Below, piece by piece: positions 6,286 through 15,163 of a stretch of DNA of 64,000 bases. Within the stretch, counting starts at the first letter, position 1. Each line of letters begins with the position of its first letter. The DNA is from Pelosinus sp. IPA-1 (GTDB taxonomy: Bacteria > Bacillota > Negativicutes > DSM-13327): positions 491,356-555,355 of the forward strand of contig NZ_BSVC01000003.1 in the NCBI RefSeq assembly GCF_030269905.1, read 5' to 3'. A model generated the notes under the pieces. It searched no databases, was not told the origin of the DNA, and saw only the letters and a list, made by a program, of their open reading frames with translations. The position numbers were made by a program, and so were the translations under genes.

Positions 6286-7332
6286 ATGAGAAAAGCCTTT
6301 CAAGAATTATTCCTTTCCAATCCATGTGCCATGATTCTTGTTGCTGCAGATACGGAAGAAGTAATAAATGTAAATGACAGCTTCATGGCATTGACAGGGT
6401 ACGACCGAAAAGTAGTTACGGGTCAGAAGATAGATATCCTGGGTGAGATGATTTCGATTAAAGATTTCACAAGATTGAAAAAACTCTTGATTCATAATCA
6501 AAGTGTACAAGGCTATCAATGTCGCTTTACGATACAGCCTAAGCGCACAGGTACTGCACTAATTAATGTGAGATATCTTACTATACAAAAAAAAATTACA
6601 GTACTTATTACAATAGTAGATGTAACAGAGAATGCAGAGCTTAGGGATCATATTGACAGACTAAGCTGTTTAAATCTCGTTGGGCAGTTAGCTGCCAGTA
6701 TTGGGCATGAAATTCGCAATCCAATGACTACAGTGCGAGGGTACTTGCGATTTATGCAAAAAAAATTAGATTTTACTGGGTATGATGAGCAGTTCACCAT
6801 GATGATTCAGGAATTAGATCGAGCAAATGCAATTATCACCGACTTTCTAGCCCTAGCTAAAAATAGAGTGAATGGTTTTGCCATACAGAATATAAATGAT
6901 ATTATACAAGATATAAGCCCTCTAATGGAGGCTATGGCTTCTGAAATGGGACATTATATTATATTTGATCTAGGGCAGGTACCGAATTTTTTATTAGACA
7001 AAATAGACATTCATAAAGCACTTATTAATTTAGTTAAAAATGGCTTTGAGGCTATGGATGGTAAAGGTACAGTTATTGTACGGACCTATAAAAAAGAAGA
7101 TTGCATTATATTGCAGGTTGAAGATGAAGGAAAAGGTATCCCCAAGGAAATAGTAGATAAGCTAGGAACGCCTTTTTATACTACGAAGGAGAAAGGGACG
7201 GGGCTCGGGCTTTCTGTATGCAATGAAATCGCCAATCGCCATAATGCAACATTAGAAATTAAGACTAGTGCAGCAGGAAGTATCTTTTCCTTAGCATTTC
7301 CCTGTAAAGAGTACATTAAAAAAAAGGCATGA
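6286..7332 (+). CDS. Orphan PAS sensor histidine kinase
   Basis: A 348-aa soluble kinase with no transmembrane segment. An N-terminal PAS domain covers roughly residues 10-110 (NPCAMILVAADTEEVINVND). It is followed by the phosphoacceptor H-box SIGHEIRNPMTTVRG and an ATPase domain with N-box (NLVKNGFEAM), G1 (DEGKGI), F-box-like PFYTTKEKG and G2 (GTGLGL). GAGGGTGG lies 8 nt before ATG 6286. No response regulator is adjacent. The H-box matches that of a second kinase at 54099-55541. In spore formers such orphan kinases often feed Spo0A, which is a possibility here and nothing more. Confidence 0.85.
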   Translation: MRKAFQELFLSNPCAMILVAADTEEVINVNDSFMALTGYDRKVVTGQKIDILGEMISIKDFTRLKKLLIHNQSVQGYQCRFTIQPKRTGTALINVRYLTIQKKITVLITIVDVTENAELRDHIDRLSCLNLVGQLAASIGHEIRNPMTTVRGYLRFMQKKLDFTGYDEQFTMMIQELDRANAIITDFLALAKNRVNGFAIQNINDIIQDISPLMEAMASEMGHYIIFDLGQVPNFLLDKIDIHKALINLVKNGFEAMDGKGTVIVRTYKKEDCIILQVEDEGKGIPKEIVDKLGTPFYTTKEKGTGLGLSVCNEIANRHNATLEIKTSAAGSIFSLAFPCKEYIKKKA

Positions 7333-7355
7333 ACTATTTTGGTTCATGTCTTTTC
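7324..7355 (+). terminator. Rho-independent terminator
   Basis: GGCATGAAC pairs with GTTCATGTC, followed by TTTTC. It ends the kinase gene. Confidence 0.7.
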
Positions 7356-7428
7356 TTATGTACTCATATTCACCAAAGTGTATTAATCAATTCCTTAAAG
7401 GTGATTGTTTAATGGAATACAGGTAAAT

Positions 7429-7466
7429 TTCATTATAATGAAGATTTTTTCATTATAATGAAAAAA
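7429..7466. promoter_or_regulatory. Twin palindromic operators upstream of the XRE-cupin gene
   Basis: The palindrome core CATTATAATG occurs at 7431-7440 and 7451-7460, with centres exactly 20 bp apart. The second is extended by six T on the left and six A on the right into a perfect 22-bp palindrome (7445-7466). Both lie just upstream of a promoter with TTGAAT (7470-7475), 17 nt, TATAGT (7493-7498). The position suits an activator or autoregulator, most likely the XRE-cupin protein. Confidence 0.6.
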
Positions 7467-7551
7467 TGATTGAATTTTAGATGCTGCTATTATATAGTAT
7501 AACCAAGAAGAAAAAACATAAGAACAAGTAATTAGAAAGAGAAGGTCCTAT

Positions 7552-8112
7552 ATGAATAAAGACATTGGTAAAAAAGTAAAAGAGCTACGAACACAAAAAA
7601 AGCTAACATTAAAAGAGCTTAGCGGGTTAACCAATCTCTCCACAGGATTTTTGTCTCAATTGGAACGTGGTTTGACTAATATTGCAACAGATTCTCTGCA
7701 TAAAATTGCCCAAGTTTTGGATGTGGATTTAACTTATTTTTTTGCAAATCCAAGTAAGAGTGGAAAGTATGTGCTCCGAAGCTATGAAAAAGAAGTGTTT
7801 CAAGTTGTGAATTCCCGGTTTATACATTATCACTTAACAGATGGGGCTTCAGATAAAACATTATTGCCGAGAATCGTGGAATTGTTACCGATTAATTCAA
7901 ATGAGGATATCAGTCAATATGCCCATGAAGGAGAAGAGTTTATTTATGTTTTGGAGGGAGTTTTAACACTTTTTATCAACAATGAGCAAATCGAGGTATT
8001 TCCAGGTGATTCTGCCCATTACAATTCTTCCATTGTACATAATTGGGCTAATTATACAAATAAGATGGTAAGACTGTTAGTCGTTAGCTCCCCTAACCCT
8101 TTTAAGGGATAA
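7552..8112 (+). CDS. XRE-cupin transcriptional regulator
   Basis: A 186-aa regulator with an N-terminal helix-turn-helix (residues about 6-62, LKELSGLTNLSTGFLSQLERG) and a C-terminal cupin sensor domain (about 110-180, HEGEEFIYVLEGVLTLFI and FPGDSAHYNSSIVHNW). Family members sense small metabolites and control catabolic genes beside them. The radical activase and dehydratase genes follow on the same strand after a 29-nt gap. A pair of palindromes lies upstream, so autoregulation and control of this operon are likely. Confidence 0.85.
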   Translation: MNKDIGKKVKELRTQKKLTLKELSGLTNLSTGFLSQLERGLTNIATDSLHKIAQVLDVDLTYFFANPSKSGKYVLRSYEKEVFQVVNSRFIHYHLTDGASDKTLLPRIVELLPINSNEDISQYAHEGEEFIYVLEGVLTLFINNEQIEVFPGDSAHYNSSIVHNWANYTNKMVRLLVVSSPNPFKG

Positions 8113-8141
8113 AGGCTAGGTTGTATAAGTGAGGTGAGTAA

Positions 8142-9044
8142 ATGAAAACAGCACTAATTTTTAGTATTCAAAAATTTTCGATTCATGATGGACCGGGAAT
8201 TCGTACTACTATATTTTTCAAAGGTTGCCCTCTTAATTGCCAATGGTGCCATAATCCAGAGAGTCAAAGTTATCATAAAGAAATACTGATCAATCAAGAA
8301 AGATGTAGTCTTTGTGGTCAATGCCAAATTCATTGCAGTAGAGGAGCAATACAACGAAATAAAGATGGGATTTTTTATGATGAAAATAAATGTAATGCTT
8401 GTGAAGTATGTATGGATCACTGTGTTAACAATGCGAGAGAAGTGGCAGGAAAAGAATATACCGTACCTGAGTTAATGAGGGAAATTATCAAGGATAAAGC
8501 TTTTTATCAGCAATCTAACGGTGGTGTAACCTTATCCGGTGGAGAATGTATGATACAAATCGATTTTGTCCAAGAGGTCGTACAGGAGTGCAAAAAGCAA
8601 GGTATATCTGTCGCTATTGATACTTGCGGTTACGCACCGAGAGAAAGTTTCCTGCGAATTTTGAAGGATGTAGACTTATTTCTTTACGACGTAAAGTTGA
8701 TGGATTCTAGTTTGCATCAGCAATATACAGGCATAGATAATGGCTTGATTCTAGATAATTTAAAGTTGTTATCCCATCAAGGTGCCGTTATCTATTTACG
8801 ATTACCCCTTATAGAAGGGATTAATACCAAGGATGAGCATATCCAACAGGTGCTTGATTTTATTCATGATCTTACAATCGATCGGGTTAGTTTATTGTCC
8901 TATCATCATATGGGAAAAAGCAAATATAAAAAATTGAATTTAGAGTATCCTCTTGCGAACTTTTCTCCGCCGTCAGAGGATCGATTAATAGAAATTCAGT
9001 CTATGTTTCTGCAAGCAAATTATAAAGTGAAGATTGGAGGGTAA
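8142..9044 (+). CDS. Glycyl-radical enzyme activase (radical SAM)
   Basis: A 300-aa radical-SAM activating enzyme that installs the glycyl radical on its partner. The SAM cluster motif is CPLNCQWC, after the conserved HDGPGIRTTIFFKG. A ferredoxin-like insert with two 4Fe-4S cysteine sets (CSLCGQCQIHC and CNACEVCMDHC) follows, as in HypD, HpdA and glycerol-dehydratase activases but not in short PflA. VTLSGGE binds SAM. Its stop lies 3 nt before the dehydratase start and the dehydratase ribosome site GGAGGG overlaps its final codons. Confidence 0.9.
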   Translation: MKTALIFSIQKFSIHDGPGIRTTIFFKGCPLNCQWCHNPESQSYHKEILINQERCSLCGQCQIHCSRGAIQRNKDGIFYDENKCNACEVCMDHCVNNAREVAGKEYTVPELMREIIKDKAFYQQSNGGVTLSGGECMIQIDFVQEVVQECKKQGISVAIDTCGYAPRESFLRILKDVDLFLYDVKLMDSSLHQQYTGIDNGLILDNLKLLSHQGAVIYLRLPLIEGINTKDEHIQQVLDFIHDLTIDRVSLLSYHHMGKSKYKKLNLEYPLANFSPPSEDRLIEIQSMFLQANYKVKIGG

Positions 9045-9047
9045 ATC

Positions 9048-11423
9048 GTGGAAGAAAGAGGTATGAATGAAAGAATTCAAAAACTCAGGAGCCAAAGTCT
9101 CAAGGCTCAGCCTCACTTGTCCATTGAAAGGGCCTTACTGGTAACCGAGGCATATGAAAAGTATTTTGGCACGGTAGAAACTCCTATTTTAAGGGCTCTT
9201 ACATTCAAACATATTATGGAGAATAAAACTCTGTGTATTAATGACGGAGAGCTCATTGTCGGGGAAAAAGGAGAACAACCTCAGTATGCTCCTAGTTTTC
9301 CGGAGCTTTGTTGCCATACAATAGAAGATTTAGAGGTCATGAACCAGCGGGATAAAATATTCTTTAAGGTGGATGAGGAAGCCAAAAGAATTCAGAGGGA
9401 ACGGATTATACCCTTTTGGGAAAACCGATCTATGCGTAAGGTTATCTTACAGCAGATGTCTCCAGAGTGGTTAAATTGTTATGAAAGTGGCATTTTTACG
9501 GAATTTATGGAGCAACGTGGTCCAGGTCATACGGTGGCAGATGGGAAAATGTATGGAAAAGGCTTCTTGGATTTTAAAACTGAGATTCAACAACAAATCG
9601 AAACACTTGATTTCTTAACAGATCAGCAGGCTTATGAGAAGAAGAGTCAATGGGAAGCCATGCAAATCTGCTGTGATGCCATTATCATTTATGGAAAAAG
9701 GTACGCTGAGTATGCTAGGGAAATGGCAAAGGTAGAGCAGGATGAAAGTAAAAAATCTGCCCTGCTAACAATTGCCGCAAATTGTGAAGTTGTACCTGCC
9801 CATAAACCGGAAACTTTTGCTCAGGCCATTCAAATGTATTGGTTTGTGCATATTGGTGTTACCACCGAAATCAATCCTTGGGATGCTTTAAGTCCTGGCC
9901 GACTTGACCAACATTTGCAACCCTTCTATCAAAAAGGGCTGGAGGAGGGTTCCTTAACTAGGGAAAAGGCTAAAGAATTATTACAATGTTTATGGGTGAA
10001 ATTCAATAATCAGCCGGCTCCTCCTAAGGTTGGAATTACCTTAAAAGAAAGCAGCACTTATACGGATTTTGCTAATCTAAATACAGGCGGTGTAAAAGAT
10101 GACGGCTCTGATGGTGTAAATGATGTATCTTATTTAATTTTAGAAACCATGGATGAAATGAAGCTGTTGCAGCCTAGCTCTAATGTACAGATTAGCAAGA
10201 AATCACCTCATCAGTTTATCAAAAAGGCCTGCGAAATTTCCCGCAAGGGATGGGGGCAACCTGCTTTTTATAATACAGAGGCTATCGTTGAAGAATTGCT
10301 AAGGGCGGGTAAAAGTATTATTGATGCCCGGCAGGGGGGCTCTAGTGGTTGTGTAGAAACAGGTGCATTTGGTAAAGAAGCCTATATTCTAACAGGATAT
10401 TTTAACCTGCCCAAGGTACTAGAGTTGACGCTATACAACGGTTTTGATAAAATTGCAAATAAACAGTTAGGGCTTCAAATTGGTTATGCCCAGGATTTTA
10501 AAACATACGAAGAACTCTTTGCGGCATTTAAAAAGCAATTGCATTATTTCATGGATGTGAAAATTACAGGCAATCATATTATTGAACTTCTTTATGCAAA
10601 ACATATGCCAGTACCTTTCTTATCTATCATTACCAGTGGTTGCATTGACAGTGGCAAAGATTATAACGGAGGAGGGGCCCTTTATAATACTAACTATATT
10701 CAAGGAGTTGGTATAGGGACTTTGACGGATTGCTTATCTGCAATAAAATATAATGTCTATGATAAAAAACGTTTTTCCATGGAAGAGTTACTAAAGGCCC
10801 TAGAAGATGATTTTGTGGGGCATGATTATATCGATAATCTTGTAGGGAATCGCACCCCAAAGTATGGCAATGATGATGAGTATGCGGATCAAATTATGGT
10901 CGAGACATTTAATACATTTTATCAGGAAGTCGCAGGCAGAAAGAACCGTAAAGGTGGCGTTTATGGTATTGATATGCTACCTACGACTTGCCATGTATAC
11001 TTTGGATCAGTGATGGGGGCAAGTCCTAACGGTAGAAAGGCTTACAAACCTTTATCAGAGGGGATATCCCCCGAAAAAGGAGCAGATCGAAAAGGTCCTA
11101 CTGCCGTTATCAAATCAGCATCGAAGATGGATCATATTAAGACAGGAGGAACCTTGCTAAATCAGAAATTTACGCCTTCTGTCGTTTCAGGGGATCAAGG
11201 GTTAGAAAATATGGTATCCTTAGTTCGAACCTATTTTAATCTCGATGGTCATCATATTCAATTCAATGTTATTGATCGAAAAACATTACTAGAAGCGCAA
11301 AAACATCCTGAGGAGTATAAGGATCTCATTGTACGTGTAGCAGGCTATAGTGACCATTTCCATAACTTAAGTAAAGAATTGCAAGATGAAATTATTGATC
11401 GAACGGAGCAAGGGTTTCATTAA
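9048..11423 (+). CDS. hypD: Glycyl-radical dehydratase, hydroxyproline dehydratase-like
   Basis: A 791-aa glycyl-radical enzyme. From memory its length and its sequence along the whole chain match trans-4-hydroxy-L-proline dehydratase (HypD) of Clostridioides difficile, which converts hydroxyproline to pyrroline-5-carboxylate and water. Active-site cysteine and acid lie in SSGCVETGAFGKEAY (Cys435, Glu437). The glycyl-radical loop RVAGYSDHF places Gly766 near the C-terminus. The GTG start is chosen because GGAGGG lies 6 nt upstream; ATG at codon 6 has no spaced ribosome site. The usual partner proC is not next to it here, so a related hydroxylated substrate remains possible. Confidence 0.8.
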   Translation: MEERGMNERIQKLRSQSLKAQPHLSIERALLVTEAYEKYFGTVETPILRALTFKHIMENKTLCINDGELIVGEKGEQPQYAPSFPELCCHTIEDLEVMNQRDKIFFKVDEEAKRIQRERIIPFWENRSMRKVILQQMSPEWLNCYESGIFTEFMEQRGPGHTVADGKMYGKGFLDFKTEIQQQIETLDFLTDQQAYEKKSQWEAMQICCDAIIIYGKRYAEYAREMAKVEQDESKKSALLTIAANCEVVPAHKPETFAQAIQMYWFVHIGVTTEINPWDALSPGRLDQHLQPFYQKGLEEGSLTREKAKELLQCLWVKFNNQPAPPKVGITLKESSTYTDFANLNTGGVKDDGSDGVNDVSYLILETMDEMKLLQPSSNVQISKKSPHQFIKKACEISRKGWGQPAFYNTEAIVEELLRAGKSIIDARQGGSSGCVETGAFGKEAYILTGYFNLPKVLELTLYNGFDKIANKQLGLQIGYAQDFKTYEELFAAFKKQLHYFMDVKITGNHIIELLYAKHMPVPFLSIITSGCIDSGKDYNGGGALYNTNYIQGVGIGTLTDCLSAIKYNVYDKKRFSMEELLKALEDDFVGHDYIDNLVGNRTPKYGNDDEYADQIMVETFNTFYQEVAGRKNRKGGVYGIDMLPTTCHVYFGSVMGASPNGRKAYKPLSEGISPEKGADRKGPTAVIKSASKMDHIKTGGTLLNQKFTPSVVSGDQGLENMVSLVRTYFNLDGHHIQFNVIDRKTLLEAQKHPEEYKDLIVRVAGYSDHFHNLSKELQDEIIDRTEQGFH

Positions 11424-11466
11424 AAAGAAGGCTGTAATCAGAATTGATTACCAGCCTTCTTTTTTG
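11424..11466 (+). terminator. Rho-independent terminator
   Basis: AAGAAGGCTGTAATCA pairs with TGATTACCAGCCTTCTT with one bulge, then a T run. It ends the hypD operon. Confidence 0.85.
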
Positions 11467-11501
11467 TCGTATCGGAATTTATAAGTTTCTAGTTAACAAG
11501 A

Positions 11502-11602
11502 TTGAACCACAAAGATGCACAAAGAACACAGAGACATTTTTATTCTACCTCTTTGTGTTCTCCGTGTCCGCGTAAGCGGTTTTGTGTCTTTGCGTTTCAA
11601 AA
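11502..11602. repeat. Repeat C, copy 1 (long imperfect hairpin)
   Basis: AACCACAAAGATGCACAAAG on the left pairs imperfectly with a right arm reading CTTTGTGTTC, a short insert with its own CGCGTAAGCG stem, and TGTGTCTTTGCGTTTC. The same ACCACAGAGACACAGAG-type hairpin recurs at 50262, 50430, 51304 and 58112. The remainder of 11603-11846 shows no gene. Confidence 0.65.
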
Positions 11603-11846
11603 CGTCTATCTTTTGAAAGGACGCGTAGCGTTTTTTTCTTGCGAATAAAATTTAAAGTAGCTGCAGGTTGTCTTACTATAGCAGATTATATCCAATAATT
11701 GGTGATTTATTGCTAAGCGTAAAATGGAGAAAGGAGTTTATAAATAGGTACAGAAATGGATAGTAAAGACATCTGCTATTTATTGAAATAGTAAGATGAA
11801 TGTTAGTTTTGTCGAAAATCAGGATAAGTAAAGGGGAGGAATTTCA

Positions 11847-13295
11847 ATGAAAAGTTATCAAATGTTCATCAATGGTGAATTTGTTCCTACTCGGTCAGGA
11901 AAAATGATAACCGTCATAAATCCAGCCACTGAAAAAGTTATCTCTGAGGTACCTGAAGGAACGCGTGAAGATATTAACGCTGCTGTTGAAGCTGCTGAAC
12001 AGGCTCAAAAATCTTGGGCGAAGCTACCTGCTATTGTGCGGGCGGGCTATCTTAAGGAAATTGCCCAAGGCATACGGGAAAATGCAGAGGAAATAGCAAA
12101 GGTTATAGCGGAAGAACAAGGGAAGATAATGCCTTTAGCCAGAGTTGAAGCTAACTTTACAGCGGATTATATGGATTATATGGCTGAATTTGCTCGTCGT
12201 TACGAAGGAGAAATTATTGAGAGTGACCGTCCAAATGAAAATATATTCCTTTTCAAAATGCCAATCGGTGTTATTGGCGGTGTTTTGCCTTGGAATTTTC
12301 CATTTTTCTTAATTGCTCGCAAAATGGCACCTGCTTTAGTTACTGGAAATACTATTGTTATTAAGCCAAGTCGGGAAACACCAAATAATGCCTTTGAATT
12401 TGCTAAAATTGTTGCCAAATCCTCTTTGCCAAAGGGGGTCTTCAACTTAGTATCTGGTGCAGGTTCTGTCGTAGGAAACGCTCTTGCTGGTCATCCCAAA
12501 GTGGGTATGGTTAGCTTTACGGGGAGTGTAGAAGGTGGTGTTGCTATTATGAAAGCCGCCGCTGAAAATGTGACTAAAGTTTCCTTAGAATTAGGTGGCA
12601 AGGCTCCCGCTATTGTAATGGCAGACGCTGATCTAGATTTGGCTGTGAAATCCATATGTGATTCACGTATTATAAATAGTGGTCAAGTCTGCAATTGTGC
12701 AGAAAGAGTTTATGTTCATGAATCCATAGCCGATCAATTTGTTGCTAAGATGACAGTGGCTATGCAAAATGTTAAATATGGTAACCCGCTAGTGGATGAT
12801 GATATTGACATGGGGCCCTTAGTGAGCAAACAGCAGTTAGAAAATGTCGAGGCATCCGTCCAGCAGGCCATTAAAGATGGAGCAACCTTAGTGGTAGGCG
12901 GCAAGCGGGCGAATAAAGAAGTCGGTTTTTATTATGAGCCTACGTTACTTACGAATTGCAAACAAAGTACGGACATTATGCAAAAAGAAACTTTTGGCCC
13001 TGTACTGCCAGTTGCGACTTTTAAAGATCTAGATGAAGCCATTGAATTGGCAAATGACTCTGAGTTTGGTCTGACCTCCTCTATTTATACCCAGAGTCTT
13101 GATGTTGCCATGAGGGCTTGTAAAGAAATTAAATTTGGTGAAACATATGTCAATCGAGAAAATTTTGAAGCGATGCAAGGTTTCCATGCAGGTTGGCGTA
13201 AATCAGGTATTGGTGGTGCCGATGGAAAACATGGGCTGGAAGAATACCTCCAAACCCATGTTGTATACATGCAGTATAATCAAAATGTAAAATAA
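11847..13295 (+). CDS. aldA: Lactaldehyde/glycolaldehyde dehydrogenase
   Basis: A 482-aa NAD-dependent aldehyde dehydrogenase closely resembling E. coli AldA over its full length, including FTADYMDYMAEFARRYEGE, LPWNFPFFLIARKMAPAL and the C-terminal ENFEAMQGFHAGWRKSGIGG. Catalytic Cys282 lies in SGQVCNCAERV and general base Glu248 in LELGGKAP. It would oxidise lactaldehyde or glycolaldehyde to the acid. AGGGGAGG precedes the ATG. It lies 420 nt after the hypD operon terminator, so it is a separate unit. Its stop codon lies inside the first bases of repeat A copy 1. Confidence 0.9.
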   Translation: MKSYQMFINGEFVPTRSGKMITVINPATEKVISEVPEGTREDINAAVEAAEQAQKSWAKLPAIVRAGYLKEIAQGIRENAEEIAKVIAEEQGKIMPLARVEANFTADYMDYMAEFARRYEGEIIESDRPNENIFLFKMPIGVIGGVLPWNFPFFLIARKMAPALVTGNTIVIKPSRETPNNAFEFAKIVAKSSLPKGVFNLVSGAGSVVGNALAGHPKVGMVSFTGSVEGGVAIMKAAAENVTKVSLELGGKAPAIVMADADLDLAVKSICDSRIINSGQVCNCAERVYVHESIADQFVAKMTVAMQNVKYGNPLVDDDIDMGPLVSKQQLENVEASVQQAIKDGATLVVGGKRANKEVGFYYEPTLLTNCKQSTDIMQKETFGPVLPVATFKDLDEAIELANDSEFGLTSSIYTQSLDVAMRACKEIKFGETYVNRENFEAMQGFHAGWRKSGIGGADGKHGLEEYLQTHVVYMQYNQNVK

Positions 13296-13520
13296 AGAAG
13301 ACTTGATTCAGATGGAGTTTTAACTCCATCTGAATCTTAGCCCTTCTTATCCAGGGACTTAGCCGCTCTTAACTCCCACTTATATAAGTGAGCCTTGGAT
13401 TCAGAAAATCCTTAGAGCGACTTACTTCGAGTTTTGCAGACTGTTATCCTAACCAGAGGGCAGGATACTACAGGCTGTTAACGAGATGGGAGTCTTAGAG
13501 CGGTTTAGTCATCGGATAAA
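13292..13520 (+). repeat. Repeat A, copy 1, with about 100 bp extra
   Basis: Begins ATAAAGAAGACTTG, followed by the perfect 15-bp hairpin GATTCAGATGGAGTT/AACTCCATCTGAATC and the second helix CCGCTCTTAACTCCCA/TGGGAGTCTTAGAGCGG, ending ATCGGATAAA. Unlike the other copies it carries about 100 extra bases (around 13384-13484) in the loop of the second helix. The aldA stop codon is supplied by the repeat. Confidence 0.85.
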
Positions 13521-13522
13521 GT

Positions 13523-13576
13523 TATAAAGTAAAATCCCTTACTGCTATCTAGTAGTAAGGGATTTTACTTTATAAG
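13523..13576. terminator. Rho-independent terminator
   Basis: AAAGTAAAATCCCTTACT pairs with AGTAAGGGATTTTACTTT. The long symmetrical stem could work in both directions. Confidence 0.8.
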
Positions 13577-13609
13577 TATTTGAAAAAGAGATATAATATA
13601 ATAAAATTG

Positions 13610-13625
13610 ATAGGTAATTACCTAT
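13610..13625. promoter_or_regulatory. 16-bp palindrome before the LysR gene
   Basis: ATAGGTAATTACCTAT is a perfect palindrome 17 nt before the chosen LysR start. It is a candidate autoregulatory operator. Confidence 0.4.
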
Positions 13626-13641
13626 GATAATGAGGGATACT

Positions 13642-14520
13642 ATGACACTACGTCATTTATTAGTGTTTTTACGCGTATGTGATGAAGGGAATATGACAGC
13701 TGCAGCTGAGAAGCTCTACATTGCTCAGCCATCCGTTAGCCAGGCCATCTCAGAACTTGAAAAACATTATAATGTGAAATTGTTCGAGAGACTTGGGCGT
13801 AAGCTATATATTACCATGGCAGGACAGAAGTTATTAACCTATGCACGACACATCGTAAATTTAAACAATGAAGTAGAAGAGGTTATGCGTAATAGTAATG
13901 AAAATAGTGTGCTAAGGGTAGGGGCTAGTGTTACTGTAGGAACCTATGTTTTACATGAAGTTATAAAGAAATTTGCGAAAGATAATCCTGAAGCAAAAGT
14001 GATATCTACAGTTAACAATACAACGGTAATTGAAGGAATGCTGCAAATAGATCAGTTAGATATAGGGCTAGTGGAGGGAAGGGTGCAAGCTCAAGGAATT
14101 CTGCAAACTCCTTTCATGACAGATGAACTTGTATTAGTAAGTTCTACGTTTCATCCCTTTGCTAAGAAAGCAAGGGTTAATCCAGCAGATTTGGAAGCAA
14201 TGGAGTTTATTGTAAGAGAAACAGGAAGCGGTACACGGGAACTATTTGAGTCGGTGATGCTAGACAAGGGGATTCATTGGCAAATAAGTGGGGTTTATAA
14301 TAATGCTGAGACCATTAAGAATGCTGTGAAAGCTGGTCTTGGGGTTTCTGTAATGTCAAGAATGGCCATCCAAAAGGAAGTTGAACGCAAGGAATTAGCT
14401 ATTATTGAAATTGAAAGTATGTATTTTAAACGGCACTTTAATCTTGTTTATCACAAAAATAAGTATATCTCTCCTGTTCTAAACAAGTTTATTCATTTAT
14501 GTATTGATTATGTAACTTGA
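13642..14520 (+). CDS. LysR-family transcriptional regulator
   Basis: A 292-aa LysR regulator. The N-terminal winged helix reads MTLRHLLVFLRVCDEGNMTAAAEKLYIAQPSVSQAISELE and the rest is a periplasmic-binding-protein-like effector domain (LRVGASVTVGTYVLHEV, ETGSGTRELFE). The GTRELFE segment is seen in CysL/YwfM-like LysR proteins. ATG 13642 is preferred because GAGGG lies 5 nt upstream, and two earlier ATGs lack this. The target gene is not evident; the following NusG-II gene is on the same strand after about 70 nt. Confidence 0.85.
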   Translation: MTLRHLLVFLRVCDEGNMTAAAEKLYIAQPSVSQAISELEKHYNVKLFERLGRKLYITMAGQKLLTYARHIVNLNNEVEEVMRNSNENSVLRVGASVTVGTYVLHEVIKKFAKDNPEAKVISTVNNTTVIEGMLQIDQLDIGLVEGRVQAQGILQTPFMTDELVLVSSTFHPFAKKARVNPADLEAMEFIVRETGSGTRELFESVMLDKGIHWQISGVYNNAETIKNAVKAGLGVSVMSRMAIQKEVERKELAIIEIESMYFKRHFNLVYHKNKYISPVLNKFIHLCIDYVT

Positions 14521-14591
14521 ACAAAAGTTAATGTTATAACCTTGTTTATATGCTGCTCAGTTGGAAACAATCATTGTTTGGGGATGTAATG

Positions 14592-14981
14592 ATGAAAAAA
14601 GTAAAACTAACTATAGGGGATAAATGGTTAATTGGAATTCTTTTAGTTGTATCATTGTCGGGTATAGCTCTTAGTATTCTTCTTTTTCCGCGACAGGCCA
14701 ACACTTTAGCTGAAATTCGGGTTGATAATAAACTAATTAAAACAATTACCCTCAGACCGGGTTATCAGGAAGAAATGCGTATTGGCGGAGAAACTGAATA
14801 TGCTATTATTCAAGTTCAGGACGGAAAAATTCGCATACGTCAAGATGACTCTCCCAGACAAATTGGCGTGCAAACAGGCTGGATTAGTAAACCACCTCAA
14901 CAAGTTGTAAATTTACCTTACCACATTGTAATTCATCTTGTTTCCAATGAAACTCTGGATGTTGATGACATTGTCCGATAA
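14592..14981 (+). CDS. Membrane-anchored NusG domain II protein
   Basis: A 129-aa protein with one N-terminal transmembrane helix (WLIGILLVVSLSGIALSIL) and an extracytoplasmic NusG domain II. The typical motif CP...C...GWI is changed: here it reads DDSPRQIGVQTGWISKPPQQVVNLPYHIVI, without cysteines. These proteins often accompany flavin- or quinone-related membrane systems, but here no such partner is adjacent. The start is either of two consecutive ATGs (14589, 14592) after GGGGA. Confidence 0.75.
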   Translation: MKKVKLTIGDKWLIGILLVVSLSGIALSILLFPRQANTLAEIRVDNKLIKTITLRPGYQEEMRIGGETEYAIIQVQDGKIRIRQDDSPRQIGVQTGWISKPPQQVVNLPYHIVIHLVSNETLDVDDIVR

Positions 14982-15103
14982 AAAGATAGTAATTAGCGAG
15001 TATGGCAGAAGAACTACAAATTGCAATTGGGAGATTTAAGTTGTAAGCTGTTGTGCTGTAGTGGTAGTTTTAAATTATGAATATAATTTTATAAGTTAAG
15101 TAG

Positions 15104-15143
15104 ATATGCCCTACAGTTAGAAGAAGCTGTAGGGCATATCTTA
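15104..15143. terminator. Rho-independent terminator, bidirectional
   Basis: ATATGCCCTACAG pairs with CTGTAGGGCATAT. It lies between converging genes (NusG-II plus, MocR minus). Confidence 0.8.
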
Positions 15144-15163
15144 TTGGGCTAGCAAGGACATTT

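Noticed and set aside
13292-13520. Repeat A as an intact insertion sequence
   Set aside because: No transposase frame in any copy and no clear target duplication; at most non-autonomous.
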